A stretch of DNA of 64,000 bases from Duganella sp. BuS-21 (GTDB taxonomy: Bacteria > Pseudomonadota > Gammaproteobacteria > Burkholderiales > Burkholderiaceae_D): contig CP097466.1 in the NCBI GenBank assembly GCA_041874725.1, positions 2,666,001 through 2,730,000 of the forward strand. Direction: 5' to 3'. Position numbers and translations under genes: made by a program. Position 1 is the first letter of the stretch; each line of letters starts with the position of its first letter. The notes beneath the pieces are model-generated. The model was given only the letters and a program-made list of their open reading frames with translations, made no database searches and was not told where the DNA came from. Below, one piece after another: positions 54,834-64,000 of this stretch.

Positions 54834-54905
54834 AGCCCCTCTCCGGACCGGGGAGGGACTGTTGCAGCCTCACGATAACAAACCATGTACAAAAGGGAGA
54901 GAACC

Positions 54906-57866
54906 ATGCAGATGAAAAAATTGGTAACCGCGATGATGGCGGCGGGTCTGGCTTCGGGCGCAATCGTAGCCAAAGCCGCCGAGGAAGCGGAAGACAAGAT
55001 CGTGCGCGTCGAGGTGACCGGTTCGAGCCTCAAGCGCATCAACGCTGAAACGGCGTCGCCGGTGCAGGTGATCGACGCCAAGCAGATCGAGAACATGGGC
55101 GCGCGCACGTTGCTGCAAGTGCTGGACAACCTGCCGGCGGCGCGTCCGGCGCAGCAGGACTTCCGCTCCATGTTCACCGGCTCGGACGGTGCTTCGCAGG
55201 CCAATCTGCGCGGCCTCGGTGCGCAAGGCACGCTGGTGCTGCTGAACGGACGCCGCCTGTCGTTCTACGGTGCCCCGGCCGGCTTCCAGACCATGTTCGT
55301 CAACATCGACGCGATTCCCGCCGCCGCCATCGAGCGCATGGAAATCCTGACCGACGGCGCCTCGGCGGTCTATGGTTCCGACGCGGTGGCCGGCGTGATC
55401 AACGTCATCACCAAGAAGAGCTTCCAGGGCCTGGAAGCGCGCGGCAACGCCGACTTCTCGCGCGACGTGAAATCCTACGGCGAACGCCAGGGCAGCTTGA
55501 TCTACGGCCATGGTGACTTGAACAGCGACGGCTACAACGTCTACGGCTCGGTCAACGTCTACCAGCGCGACCGCATCTCTTCCGCCGACACCTACCTGAA
55601 ACGTCCGGCTGCTTTCTACGACAACAATCCATCCTTCGTGCCGGGCTTCCGCGTCGGCACCGGCAGCGAGCCGGGTGTGGTCAATCCGGGCACCTTCTTC
55701 GTGTTCGACAAAGCCAACAACAATGCCCGCACCCAGCGCGCGGTGAAGGGTTGCAGCACCTCGATCACCGAGGCCTCGGGCACCCGCTGCGTGTGGAACT
55801 CGCTGCCGTATGCGCTCGACACCGGCCCGACCTCGGACCGCGTCACCGCCTTCCTGGCAGGTCGCGTGAAGCTGGGCGACGATCTGGAAGGGTTTGCCGA
55901 AACCGCGCTGACCCAGATCAAGCTGCGCGGCGAGAACGGCCCGCGCAGCTTCAACAGCGGCAGCACCAACAACTGGTTCGCCCGTAATACCGGCACCAAG
56001 CTGAATACCTTCGCCATTCCTTACCTGGGCCCGAACAACAGCTACCTGAAAGGCAAGCTCGATGCCGACATGGTGGCCAAGATGGGTGGCGCGGCGGGCC
56101 TTAACTACGTCATGCAGGACGCCACCGGTCACTTCGGCCAGACCAACAAGGACCAGAGTTATCGCGCCCTGGCCGGTCTGCGCGGCAGCATCGGCGGCGG
56201 CTGGGACTTTGAAACGGCGTTGAGCGTGGCGGGCAGCCATTCCACGCTGTACCAGACCATCAACATCAACACCGCCGGTTTCGCCAAGGCCTTCGGTCCG
56301 TTCACCACCGATCCGGTCACCGGCCGCAGCTATATCTCCGACAATCCGGCTTACAAGTTCGGCGAGATCAGCGAATCGAATGCCGCGCTGCTGCGCCAGG
56401 CCTATCCAACCTTCGACATCCAGTCGTGGACCAAGCTGATTACCTGGGACGGCAAGGTGGAAGGCACGCTGTTCAAGCTCGGCGAACGTGAAGTGCGCGC
56501 CGCCTTCGGCGCCAGCGTGATGCGCGAGAGCTTCTACACGCCCGGCAATCCCGACGCGGCCAACGGCCTGATTACGCAGCAGGGCGGCTCGTGGTTCGAC
56601 GGCCAGCGCAACATCGGCGCCGTGTTCGGCGAGGTGGTGGTGCCGCTGACCGACACGCTGGAGCTGAACGCCGCCGCGCGTCTCGACAAATATCCGCACT
56701 TCGACGCCAACCTGGCGCCGAAGGTCGGGGTGCAATGGCGCGCGCGGCCGGAGCTGATGGTGCGCGGCACGTACTCCGAAGGCTTCCGCGCGCCCAACCT
56801 GGCCGAATCGGGCAGCGGTGGCGTGTTTGCGCAGGTCGGCGGTATCCGCGACACCGTGCGCTGCGACGAAACCAATGCCATGGCGCGCCTGTTGATGAAG
56901 TCCGTCACGCCGGCCGAAGCGGAGCTGGGCAAGAACCTGTTGAACTCCAACTGCTCGACCACCGTCGGCGGCCTGACGCCGCCGAACCCGCAACTGCGTC
57001 CGGAAAAAGCCAAGATCTCCACCTTCGGCCTGGTGATGCAGCCGGTGAAGGACGTCAGCATTTCGCTCGACTACTGGTTCGTCTATCGCCGCAACGAGAT
57101 CGTGCGCCAGGACTTCAATGAGCTGTTCACGGAGCTGGTGGATAAATACGGTCCTGGCCTGTCCGGCACCAGCGCCGCCATCCGCAATCCGATCAGCGAC
57201 GCGGACCGGGGCAATATGGCGGCGGTGGCGGCCATGTGCAATAACGCGGCCAATGCTGCGGCTTGCGCCGGCGGCATTCCGGGCTACTCGGTCGGTAATA
57301 TCGGCGGCCTGATTAACTCCTACTCGAATCGTGGCCGCACGCTGCTCGACGGTTTCGATATCGATGCGCGCACCCGCTTCTCGCTGGGCGACATGGGGCG
57401 CCTGAATACCGGCATCTCGGCCACCATCCGCAAGCGCGAGACCTACAACAGCGAAGACGGCAGCGGCTTCACCGGCAACAACGTGGGTTATTACGATTCG
57501 CCGCGCATCCGCGCCACCTTCAATGCCGACTGGGCCTACCGCAATTTCGTCACCAGCCTGTTCGTCAACTACACCGGCAAGACCAAATGGGCCTACGGCG
57601 AGTGGGACACCGACAACGCGCCAGGCACTTGCATGGCGGCCGGCGTGGAGATGCCGAAAGACCTGTGCGGCGGCGCGCCTTCCTACACCACGGTCAACCT
57701 GGGCTTCAACTGGAAACCGATGAAGAACCTGGACCTGGGCCTGAACATCAAGAATGTGCTGAACAAGCGTCCTTACTACGATCCTAACGGCTGGGAAGGT
57801 TACAACCACAGCCAGAATCTGTTCGGCCGCCAGTACGCCTTCTCGGCCAGCTACAAGTTCTTCTGA
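54906..57866 (+). CDS. TonB-dependent outer-membrane receptor of the GalNAc locus
   Basis: A 986-residue receptor: signal peptide (about 1-25, cut near VAKAAEE), a TonB-box-like stretch IVRVEVTGSSLKR, plug domain (about 40-165; ANLRGLGAQGTLVLLNGRR and MEILTDGASAVYGSDAVAGVINVIT are typical), then a 22-strand barrel ending in phenylalanine (ASYKFF). Three cysteine pairs in loops may form disulfides. Placed between two alpha-GalNAc-ases, it is likely to take up GalNAc-containing oligosaccharides rather than a siderophore. The ATG at 54906 has GGGAGAG upstream. Confidence 0.9.
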   Translation: MQMKKLVTAMMAAGLASGAIVAKAAEEAEDKIVRVEVTGSSLKRINAETASPVQVIDAKQIENMGARTLLQVLDNLPAARPAQQDFRSMFTGSDGASQANLRGLGAQGTLVLLNGRRLSFYGAPAGFQTMFVNIDAIPAAAIERMEILTDGASAVYGSDAVAGVINVITKKSFQGLEARGNADFSRDVKSYGERQGSLIYGHGDLNSDGYNVYGSVNVYQRDRISSADTYLKRPAAFYDNNPSFVPGFRVGTGSEPGVVNPGTFFVFDKANNNARTQRAVKGCSTSITEASGTRCVWNSLPYALDTGPTSDRVTAFLAGRVKLGDDLEGFAETALTQIKLRGENGPRSFNSGSTNNWFARNTGTKLNTFAIPYLGPNNSYLKGKLDADMVAKMGGAAGLNYVMQDATGHFGQTNKDQSYRALAGLRGSIGGGWDFETALSVAGSHSTLYQTININTAGFAKAFGPFTTDPVTGRSYISDNPAYKFGEISESNAALLRQAYPTFDIQSWTKLITWDGKVEGTLFKLGEREVRAAFGASVMRESFYTPGNPDAANGLITQQGGSWFDGQRNIGAVFGEVVVPLTDTLELNAAARLDKYPHFDANLAPKVGVQWRARPELMVRGTYSEGFRAPNLAESGSGGVFAQVGGIRDTVRCDETNAMARLLMKSVTPAEAELGKNLLNSNCSTTVGGLTPPNPQLRPEKAKISTFGLVMQPVKDVSISLDYWFVYRRNEIVRQDFNELFTELVDKYGPGLSGTSAAIRNPISDADRGNMAAVAAMCNNAANAAACAGGIPGYSVGNIGGLINSYSNRGRTLLDGFDIDARTRFSLGDMGRLNTGISATIRKRETYNSEDGSGFTGNNVGYYDSPRIRATFNADWAYRNFVTSLFVNYTGKTKWAYGEWDTDNAPGTCMAAGVEMPKDLCGGAPSYTTVNLGFNWKPMKNLDLGLNIKNVLNKRPYYDPNGWEGYNHSQNLFGRQYAFSASYKFF

Positions 57867-57905
57867 TCCGCTACAATGAAACACAACCTCCGAGGTATAG
57901 AACTG

Positions 57906-59267
57906 ATGGACAAGCAATTTAATCGACGCGACTTCCTCGCCACCGGCGCGGCGCTGGCCGGCGGCTTGCTGCTGCCGAAGGCCTACGCCGCCACGCGCCA
58001 GCGGGTGCGTATCGGCTTGATCGGCACCGGCATGCGCGGCCAGGTGCTGCTGCAGGAGCTGCTGCGCCGCGACGACGTGGATCTGGTGGCGCTGTGCGAC
58101 ATCGAGCCCATCATGCTGGGCAAGGCGCTCAAGCAGGTGGAGAAGTTCAACAAGCCGAAGCCGAAGACCTTCGGCGAGGACCGCGATCCGCAGGCCTACA
58201 AGCGCATGCTGGACGCCGGCGCGCTGGATGGCGTGATCATCGCCACGCCGTGGGAATGGCATGCGCCGATGGCCATCGCCGCCATGCAGGCCAAGGTGGC
58301 GGTCGGCTGCGAAGTGGTGGCCGGCGTGACCTTGCAGGATCACTGGGATGTGCTGAACACCCAGCTGAAAACGCAGACGCCGTATATGCTGCTGGAGAAC
58401 GTGTGCTTCCGACGCGATGTGATGGCGGTGCTGCAGATGGTGCGCGCCGGCGTGTTCGGTGAGTTGGTGCACTTGCAGGGCGGCTACCAGCACGACCTGC
58501 GCGCGGTGAAGTTCAACAGCGGCGATCCGGCCAAGCCGTATGGCGGTGGCGTGGAGTATGGTGCCAAGGGCTGGTCGGAGGCGCGCTGGCGCACCGAGCA
58601 CTCGGTGCAGCGCAATGGCGAGCTGTATCCAAGCCACGGCATCGGGCCGTGTGCGATGTACACCAACATCAATCGCGGCAATCGCTTCACGCGCATCAAC
58701 GCCTTTGCCACCAAGGCGCGCGGCCTGCACGACTACGTGGTCAAGCAGGGCGGCGCTGGTCATCCGAATGCCAAGACCAGCTTCAAGCTGGGCGACGTGG
58801 TGACCACCACTTTGGCCTGCGAGAACGGCGAGACCATCATCCTGCAGCACGATACCTCGCTGCCGCGTCCTTATTCGTTGGGCTTCCGCGTGCAGGGTAC
58901 GGACGGCCTGTGGATGGATTTGAACCATTCCATTCATATCGAAGGCAAGAGCAAGCCGCACCAGTGGGACGACTTCCAGGCCTGGCAGGACAAGTACGAA
59001 CATCCGTTGTGGAAGAAGTATGCCAAGACGGCGGAGGGGGCTGGGCACGGCGGCATGGATTTCTTTGTGATCCATTCGTTCATCGAAGCGTTGAAGGCGC
59101 AGGCGCCGATGCCGATCGATATTTACGATGCGGTGAGCTGGAGCGCCATCACGCCGTTGTCGGAGCAGTCGATCGCGCAGAACTTCCAGACGCTGGACTT
59201 CCCTGACTTCACCAACGGCCAGTGGAAGACGCGCAAGCCGATCTTCGCTTTCGACGACCGCTATTAA
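57906..59267 (+). CDS. GH109 family alpha-N-acetylgalactosaminidase (NAD-dependent, Tat-exported)
   Basis: A 453-residue protein of the Gfo/Idh/MocA fold that closely follows GH109: GLIGTGMRGQVLL (NAD site, about 38-50), ATPWEWHAPMAIAAMQA, ENVCFRRDVMAVLQMVRAG, FGELVHLQGGYQHDLRAVKF, YPSHGIGP, INRGNRFTRINAFATKARGL and AEGAGHGGMDFFVIH. GH109 enzymes remove terminal alpha-GalNAc by a redox-assisted mechanism with bound NAD. The Tat signal NRRDFLATGAALAGG fits export of a protein folded around its cofactor. ATG 57906 has GAGG upstream; the alternative ATG at 57876 would add ten residues before the Tat motif. Confidence 0.9.
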   Translation: MDKQFNRRDFLATGAALAGGLLLPKAYAATRQRVRIGLIGTGMRGQVLLQELLRRDDVDLVALCDIEPIMLGKALKQVEKFNKPKPKTFGEDRDPQAYKRMLDAGALDGVIIATPWEWHAPMAIAAMQAKVAVGCEVVAGVTLQDHWDVLNTQLKTQTPYMLLENVCFRRDVMAVLQMVRAGVFGELVHLQGGYQHDLRAVKFNSGDPAKPYGGGVEYGAKGWSEARWRTEHSVQRNGELYPSHGIGPCAMYTNINRGNRFTRINAFATKARGLHDYVVKQGGAGHPNAKTSFKLGDVVTTTLACENGETIILQHDTSLPRPYSLGFRVQGTDGLWMDLNHSIHIEGKSKPHQWDDFQAWQDKYEHPLWKKYAKTAEGAGHGGMDFFVIHSFIEALKAQAPMPIDIYDAVSWSAITPLSEQSIAQNFQTLDFPDFTNGQWKTRKPIFAFDDRY

Positions 59268-59294
59268 ATAGTACGAGGATTAAATAGTACAAGG
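59263..59294. repeat. Tandem 16-bp duplication across the GH109 stop codon
   Basis: ATTAAATAGTACGAGG (59263-59278) is followed directly by ATTAAATAGTACAAGG (59279-59294), with one difference. The first copy contains the TAA stop of the GH109 gene. Confidence 0.8.
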
Positions 59295-59342
59295 CAGGGC
59301 GGTGTACAATCTGGAGGCTTAAATCAGCTTATACATCGCCCA

Positions 59343-60260
59343 ATGCTTTCACGCCGTCTTGTCTTAACGCTTCTCGCCGCAACCGCTATCGCCGGCTGCA
59401 AAACCGCTCCGGTGGTGGAAACCCCTGTGCTGCAGCCGCCTGTGGCCTTGCCGGAACCGCTGCCTCCCAAGAAAATCAAGATCGGCCTGGCCCTGGGCGG
59501 TGGTGCCGCGCGCGGCTTTGCGCACATCGGCGTGATCAAGGCGCTGGAGGCGCAGGGCATTTATCCGGACATTGTGGTCGGCACCAGCGCCGGCAGCGTG
59601 GTCGGCGCGCTGTACGCGGCCGGGAATACCGGCTTCCAGTTGCAAAAGCTGGCCATGGAGATGGATGAAGCGCAGATATCCGACTGGGCCGTGCCGCTGT
59701 TCCGCAAGAGCACCGGCGTGCTGAAAGGCGAGGCGCTGCAAACCTACGTGAATAAAGCCGTCGGCAACCAGCCGATGGAAAAGCTGAAGATTTCGTTCGG
59801 CGCGGTGGCGGCGGACCTCAAGGACGGCAAGCCTATCCTGTTCCAGCGCGGGAATACCGGCATGGCGGTGCGCGCCTCCTCGGCGGTGCCGGGCGTGTTC
59901 CAGCCGGTGACCATCAACGGCCACACTTATGTCGATGGCGGCCTGGTGGCGCCGGTGCCGGTGCGCTTTGCGCGCGACATGGGGGCCGACTTCGTCATCG
60001 CCGTCAACATCTCCACCCAGGCCGATGTGCAGGCCACGGTCAGCTCGCTGGACGTGATCATGCAGACCTTCAGCATCATGGGCCAGCGCATCAACGAATA
60101 TGAGCTGCGCGACGCCGACGTCGTGATTACGCCGCCGCTGGGTAAAATGGCCGGCAACGACTTCAACGGCCGCAACCAGGCCGTGCTGGCAGGCGAGCAG
60201 GCCGCCGCGCAGGTGATGGTGCAGATCAAACAGAAACTTGAAGCTAAACGCAAACCATAA
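59343..60260 (+). CDS. Patatin-like phospholipase lipoprotein
   Basis: A 305-residue putative serine lipase. A lipoprotein signal (LLAATAIAGC) places it in the envelope. The patatin motifs are intact: oxyanion loop LGGGAARGFAHIG, nucleophile Ser82 in GTSAGS, and the catalytic aspartate Asp198 in DGG. It resembles RssA-type proteins; the substrate is probably phospholipid but is not proven. Confidence 0.9.
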   Translation: MLSRRLVLTLLAATAIAGCKTAPVVETPVLQPPVALPEPLPPKKIKIGLALGGGAARGFAHIGVIKALEAQGIYPDIVVGTSAGSVVGALYAAGNTGFQLQKLAMEMDEAQISDWAVPLFRKSTGVLKGEALQTYVNKAVGNQPMEKLKISFGAVAADLKDGKPILFQRGNTGMAVRASSAVPGVFQPVTINGHTYVDGGLVAPVPVRFARDMGADFVIAVNISTQADVQATVSSLDVIMQTFSIMGQRINEYELRDADVVITPPLGKMAGNDFNGRNQAVLAGEQAAAQVMVQIKQKLEAKRKP

Positions 60261-60273
60261 CAAAGGAAGCACC

Positions 60274-60684
60274 ATGCAGAGCAAACCCTACCTGTCGCTT
60301 GCCGACGTCAAGAAAATCGCCGCCGCCGCCGAAGCGGAAGCCGCCGCCAACAACTGGCCGGTGGTCATCGCCATCGTCGACGACGGCGGCCACCTGCTGT
60401 GGTTACAGCGCCAGGACGGCGCCAATCCGCTGTCGTCGCACATCGCCCCTGCCAAGGCGCGCGTCTCGGCGCTGGGTCGGCGCGAATCGAAGCTGTATGA
60501 AGACATGATCAACAACGGCCGCACCGCGTTCCTGACCGCGCCGGCGCCGGTGGCGGACGGCATGCTGGAAGGCGGCGTACCGATCATCGTGGACGGCCAC
60601 ACCATCGGCGCCGTCGGCGTCTCGGGCGTGAAATCGAACGAAGATGCACAAATCGCCAAAGCCGGCATCGCCGCGCTGAACTAA
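60274..60684 (+). CDS. GlcG/HbpS-family protein (DUF336)
   Basis: A 136-residue single-domain protein. LADVKKIAAAAEAEAAANNW, VIAIVDDGGHLLWLQRQDGA and GGVPIIVDGHTIGAVGVSG are the standard marks of the family, which includes GlcG of the glycolate operon and the haem-binding HbpS. No signal peptide is visible. The ATG at 60274 has AAAGGAAG upstream. It lies 13 bases after the patatin-like gene and is probably co-transcribed with it. Confidence 0.9.
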   Translation: MQSKPYLSLADVKKIAAAAEAEAAANNWPVVIAIVDDGGHLLWLQRQDGANPLSSHIAPAKARVSALGRRESKLYEDMINNGRTAFLTAPAPVADGMLEGGVPIIVDGHTIGAVGVSGVKSNEDAQIAKAGIAALN

Positions 60685-60714
60685 AAAAGGGCTGCCGATG
60701 CAACGTCGGCGGCC

Positions 60715-60743
60715 TTGCCAAGCAGGGCGGATTTGGTTATAAT
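60715..60743 (+). promoter_or_regulatory. Strong sigma70-type promoter of carAB
   Basis: TTGCCA (60715-60720), exactly 17 bases, TATAAT (60738-60743, perfect -10). The predicted start near 60750 leaves a leader of about 155 bases before carA. No good leader-peptide gene is visible in it. Confidence 0.75.
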
Positions 60744-60817
60744 TCAAAGGTTTAGCCAAATCACATCTCTACCGTAGCGATTACCACTCACCCATCATCA
60801 ATCTGACCGAACTCCCC

Positions 60818-60878
60818 CGTGGCGCAGCGAAGCAATTCGTCGCCTGGGTCGCTTGACGGTCGTCTGACGTGGCGCAGC
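60818..60878 (+). repeat. Direct repeat in the carA leader
   Basis: CGTGGCGCAGC occurs at 60818-60828 and again at 60868-60878, 50 bases apart, inside the transcribed leader of carAB. Function unknown. Confidence 0.5.
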
Positions 60879-60904
60879 TACGGTAACTTTATCAGGAGTT
60901 GCCC

Positions 60905-62074
60905 TTGCCGCCATTTTTTTCTGGCCCCGCCGTTCCAGCCATACTGGCCCTCGCTGACGGAACCATTTTCAAAGGTTTTTCGATCGGCGCCGCCGGCCAT
61001 ACAACCGGTGAAGTGGTCTTCAACACTTCCATGACCGGCTATCAGGAAATCCTCACCGATCCTTCCTACAGCCGCCAGATCGTCACGCTGACGTATCCCC
61101 ACATCGGCAACTACGGCATCAACACCGAAGACGTCGAAGCCTCCAAAGTCCATGCAGCCGGTCTAATCATCCGTGACCTGCCGCTGATCGCTTCCAATTT
61201 CCGCTCCACCCAGTCGCTGGGCGATTACCTGAAGGCCGAGAACATCGTCGCCATCGCCGGTATCGACACCCGCAAGCTGACCCGCATACTGCGCGAAAAA
61301 GGTGCGCAGGGCGGCGCCATTCTCACCGGCACGCAAGGCAAGGAACCGTCGGTCGAGCAGGCGCTGGAACTGGCACGCTCGTTCCCTGGCCTGTCCGGCA
61401 TGGACCTGGCCAAGGTGGTCACCGTCAAGACCAGCTACGAGTTCACCGAAACCGAGTGGGCGCTCGGCGAAGGCTACGGCAAGCTGACTGCGGAAGGCAC
61501 CAAATTCCACGTCGTGGCCTACGACTTCGGCGTCAAGCGCAACATCCTGCGCATGCTGACCGCGCGCGGCTGCAAAGTCACTGTGGTGCCGGCGCAGACC
61601 AGCGCCGAGGAAGTGCTGGCCCTGAATCCGGACGGCGTATTCCTGTCGAACGGTCCCGGCGATCCGCAGCCTTGCGATTACGCGATCACCGCCGCCAAGG
61701 TCTTCATGGACAAGAAGGTTCCGCTGTTCGGCATCTGCCTCGGCCACCAGATCATGGGCCTGGCCTCCGGCGCCACCACCCTGAAGATGAAATTCGGCCA
61801 CCACGGCGCCAACCACCCGGTGCAGGACCTGGACAGCAAGAAGGTCATGATCACGTCGCAGAACCACGGTTTTGCGGTGGACCCGAACACGCTGCCGGCC
61901 AACTGCCGCGTAACCCACGTGTCGCTGTTCGACGGTTCGCTGCAGGGCTTTGCCCGCACCGACACGCCGGCGTTCTGCTTCCAGGGTCACCCTGAAGCAT
62001 CGCCTGGCCCGACTGACGTCGCTTACCTGTTTGACCGCTTCATCGGCCTGATGGAAGCTACGGAGAAAAAATAA
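60905..62074 (+). CDS. carA: Carbamoyl-phosphate synthase small subunit
   Basis: CarA hydrolyses glutamine and passes ammonia to CarB for carbamoyl phosphate, used in arginine and pyrimidine synthesis. The 389-residue protein has the N-terminal CPSase domain ([22 protein letters not shown]) and a class I amidotransferase domain with the Cys in FGICLGHQ and His/Glu in GHPEASPGP. There is no ATG at the start. TTG at 60905 is chosen because AGGAG ends seven bases before it; the TTG at 60899 directly abuts that site. Confidence 0.96.
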   Translation: MPPFFSGPAVPAILALADGTIFKGFSIGAAGHTTGEVVFNTSMTGYQEILTDPSYSRQIVTLTYPHIGNYGINTEDVEASKVHAAGLIIRDLPLIASNFRSTQSLGDYLKAENIVAIAGIDTRKLTRILREKGAQGGAILTGTQGKEPSVEQALELARSFPGLSGMDLAKVVTVKTSYEFTETEWALGEGYGKLTAEGTKFHVVAYDFGVKRNILRMLTARGCKVTVVPAQTSAEEVLALNPDGVFLSNGPGDPQPCDYAITAAKVFMDKKVPLFGICLGHQIMGLASGATTLKMKFGHHGANHPVQDLDSKKVMITSQNHGFAVDPNTLPANCRVTHVSLFDGSLQGFARTDTPAFCFQGHPEASPGPTDVAYLFDRFIGLMEATEKK

Positions 62075-62075
62075 G

Positions 62076-64000
62076 ATGCCAAAACGTACAGACATTAAAA
62101 GTATTCTGATTATTGGCGCTGGCCCGATCATTATCGGCCAGGCCTGCGAGTTCGATTATTCCGGCGCCCAGGCCTGCAAGGCCCTGCGCGAAGAGGGTTA
62201 CAAAGTCATTCTGGTCAACAGCAACCCTGCGACCATCATGACCGACCCGGAAATGGCCGACGTCACCTACATCGAGCCGATCACCTGGCAAGTCGTAGAA
62301 AAAATCATCGCCACCGAAAAGCCGGACGCCATCCTGCCGACCATGGGCGGCCAGACCGCGCTGAACTGCGCGCTGGACCTGCATCGTCACGGCATTCTGG
62401 ACAAGTACAAGGTTGAGCTGATCGGCGCCACCCCGGAAGCCATCGACAAAGCCGAAGACCGCTCCAAGTTCAAGGACGCGATGACCAAGATCGGCCTGGG
62501 TTCGGCACGCTCGGGCGTGGCGCACTCGCTGGATGAAGCGTGGGCCGTGCAGAAGGATGTCGGCTTCCCGACCATCATTCGTCCATCGTTCACCATGGGC
62601 GGCAGCGGCGGCGGTATCGCCTACAACGAAGAAGAATTCGAAGCCATCTGCAAACGCGGCCTGGAAGCTTCGCCAACCAACGAGCTGCTGATTGAAGAAT
62701 CGCTGCTGGGTTGGAAAGAGTACGAGATGGAAGTAGTGCGCGACAAGGCGGACAACTGCATCATCATCTGCTCGATCGAAAATCTGGACCCAATGGGCGT
62801 GCACACCGGCGACTCGATCACTGTCGCTCCTGCGCAAACGCTGACCGACAAGGAATACCAGATCATGCGCAACGCCTCGCTGGCGGTGCTGCGTGAAATC
62901 GGCGTCGATACCGGCGGCTCCAACGTGCAGTTCTCGATCAACCCGAAAGACGGCCGCATGATCGTCATCGAGATGAACCCGCGCGTATCGCGTTCGTCGG
63001 CACTGGCCTCGAAAGCCACCGGCTTCCCGATCGCCAAGGTCGCTGCGAAACTGGCGGTGGGCTTCACCCTGGACGAACTGCGCAACGAGATCACCGGCGG
63101 CGCCACCCCGGCCTCGTTCGAGCCTTCGATCGACTATGTCGTGACCAAGATCCCGCGCTTCACCTTCGAGAAGTTCCCGACCGCCGACCATCACCTGACC
63201 ACCCAGATGAAATCCGTCGGCGAAGTGATGGCCATCGGCCGCACCTTCCAGGAATCGTTCCAGAAAGCCCTGCGCGGCCTGGAAGTGGGCGTGGATGGCC
63301 TGAACGAGAAAACCAAGGACCGCGAAAAGATCGAAGAGGAACTGGGCGAGCCGGGTCCTGAGCGCATCTGGTACGTGGGCGACGCCTTCGCGCAAGGCTT
63401 CACCATGGAAGAAGTGCACCAGCTGACCAAGATCGACCCATGGTTCCTGATCCAGATTAAAGAGATCGTCGACCTGGAACTGTGGATGGACACGCAGAAG
63501 CTGGAAGCGCTGGACAAGACCACGCTCTACAAGCTGAAACAGAAGGGCTTCTCGGATCGTCGCCTGGCCTTCCTGCTGCAAACCACGCCGGCCGAAGTAC
63601 GCAAGTACCGTCACGGCCTGGGCATCCGTCCGGTCTACAAACGGGTGGACACCTGCGCCGCGGAATTTGCGACCAACACCGCGTATATGTACTCGACCTA
63701 CGATGAAGAGTGCGAGTCGAATCCCACCGATAAGAAGAAGATCATGGTGCTGGGCGGTGGTCCTAACCGTATCGGCCAGGGTATCGAATTCGACTACTGC
63801 TGCGTACATGCGGCGCTGGCGATGCGCGAAGACGGCTACGAGACCATCATGGTCAACTGCAATCCAGAGACCGTGTCGACCGACTACGATACCTCGGATC
63901 GCCTGTACTTCGAATCGCTGACGCTGGAAGACGTGCTGGAAATCGTCGAACTGGAAAAACCGGTCGGCGTGATCGTGCAGTACGGCGGCCAGACCCCGTT
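62076..64000 (+). CDS. carB: Carbamoyl-phosphate synthase large subunit (cut by window edge)
   Basis: The first 641 residues of CarB. The N-terminal carboxyphosphate ATP-grasp unit shows [33 protein letters not shown] and [20 protein letters not shown]. The oligomerisation region follows, and the second Rossmann-like start [22 protein letters not shown] opens the carbamoyl-phosphate half, which runs off the right edge. The ATG is one base after the carA stop. Confidence 0.97.
   Translation, partial: MPKRTDIKSILIIGAGPIIIGQACEFDYSGAQACKALREEGYKVILVNSNPATIMTDPEMADVTYIEPITWQVVEKIIATEKPDAILPTMGGQTALNCALDLHRHGILDKYKVELIGATPEAIDKAEDRSKFKDAMTKIGLGSARSGVAHSLDEAWAVQKDVGFPTIIRPSFTMGGSGGGIAYNEEEFEAICKRGLEASPTNELLIEESLLGWKEYEMEVVRDKADNCIIICSIENLDPMGVHTGDSITVAPAQTLTDKEYQIMRNASLAVLREIGVDTGGSNVQFSINPKDGRMIVIEMNPRVSRSSALASKATGFPIAKVAAKLAVGFTLDELRNEITGGATPASFEPSIDYVVTKIPRFTFEKFPTADHHLTTQMKSVGEVMAIGRTFQESFQKALRGLEVGVDGLNEKTKDREKIEEELGEPGPERIWYVGDAFAQGFTMEEVHQLTKIDPWFLIQIKEIVDLELWMDTQKLEALDKTTLYKLKQKGFSDRRLAFLLQTTPAEVRKYRHGLGIRPVYKRVDTCAAEFATNTAYMYSTYDEECESNPTDKKKIMVLGGGPNRIGQGIEFDYCCVHAALAMREDGYETIMVNCNPETVSTDYDTSDRLYFESLTLEDVLEIVELEKPVGVIVQYGGQTP

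Noticed and set aside
54870..59075. A 1401-codon open frame on the minus strand opposite the TonB receptor and GH109 genes
   Set aside because: It is antisense to two well-recognised genes and rich in His/Arg/Gln/Ala without domain motifs, as expected from GC-rich codon bias.
60819..61034. A leader peptide starting GTG at 60819 before carA
   Set aside because: There is no ribosome site and the frame runs deep into carA rather than ending in the leader.

Overview
The window is GC-rich, densely coded bacterial DNA with no tRNA, rRNA, CRISPR array, insertion sequence or prophage that I could recognise. Gene content and order (lplT/alr-radA, tsaB-rimI-glycosylase-like gene, ppk1-sixA facing pstSCAB-phoU-phoB-phoR, carAB, phasin, DUF3597) point to a betaproteobacterium of the Oxalobacteraceae, most likely the Duganella/Massilia group. 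That placement is inferred from family resemblance, not from a search.

Layout. 1-3029: an NHLP-type peptide exporter operon cut by the left edge (cyclic-nucleotide-binding protein, HlyD-like adaptor, C39 peptidase/ABC transporter). 3115-10325: housekeeping and signalling genes (fabI, mltD, DUF1415, DUF1289, DUF1993, a PAS/GGDEF/EAL protein). 10544-16474: an unaccompanied molybdopterin hydroxylase, a thioredoxin-like protein and the overlapping operon tsaB-rimI-(psi/uracil-glycosylase-like)-DUF1853. 16567-26421: lplT facing away from alr-radA, a PilZ protein, a citrate synthase with an N-terminal DNA-binding-like domain, a CoA transferase, an isolated fliD, an isolated potF and a 39-residue membrane protein. 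26483-35969: a complete phosphate block, with ppk1-sixA and pstSCAB-phoU-phoB-phoR reading away from one intergenic region that carries a PHO box for each side. 35966-44102: assorted membrane and stress genes. 59343-64000: a patatin-like lipoprotein, a GlcG-like protein and carAB, with carB cut by the right edge.

The most striking part is 44103-59267, which reads as a self-contained locus for using alpha-linked N-acetylgalactosamine (GalNAc). One arm, read leftward, encodes agaS, agaK, kbaZ/agaZ, agaR, agaA/nagA and a sugar MFS permease. The other, read rightward, encodes a secreted GH31 alpha-GalNAc-ase-like enzyme with two carbohydrate-binding modules, a TonB-dependent receptor and a Tat-exported GH109 alpha-N-acetylgalactosaminidase. 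The 273-bp region between the arms holds seven CTTTC boxes, the published AgaR core, set in mirror symmetry around two good sigma70 promoters. The inferred flow is outer-membrane capture, periplasmic release of GalNAc by two unrelated enzymes, MFS import, phosphorylation, deacetylation and deamination to tagatose-6-phosphate. The tagatose-6-phosphate kinase and the catalytic aldolase subunit are not in the window.

Three related REP-like elements lie in three separate gaps between convergent genes, and a perfect 66-bp palindrome follows the AI-2E transporter gene. No gene-free stretch exceeds about 300 bases.
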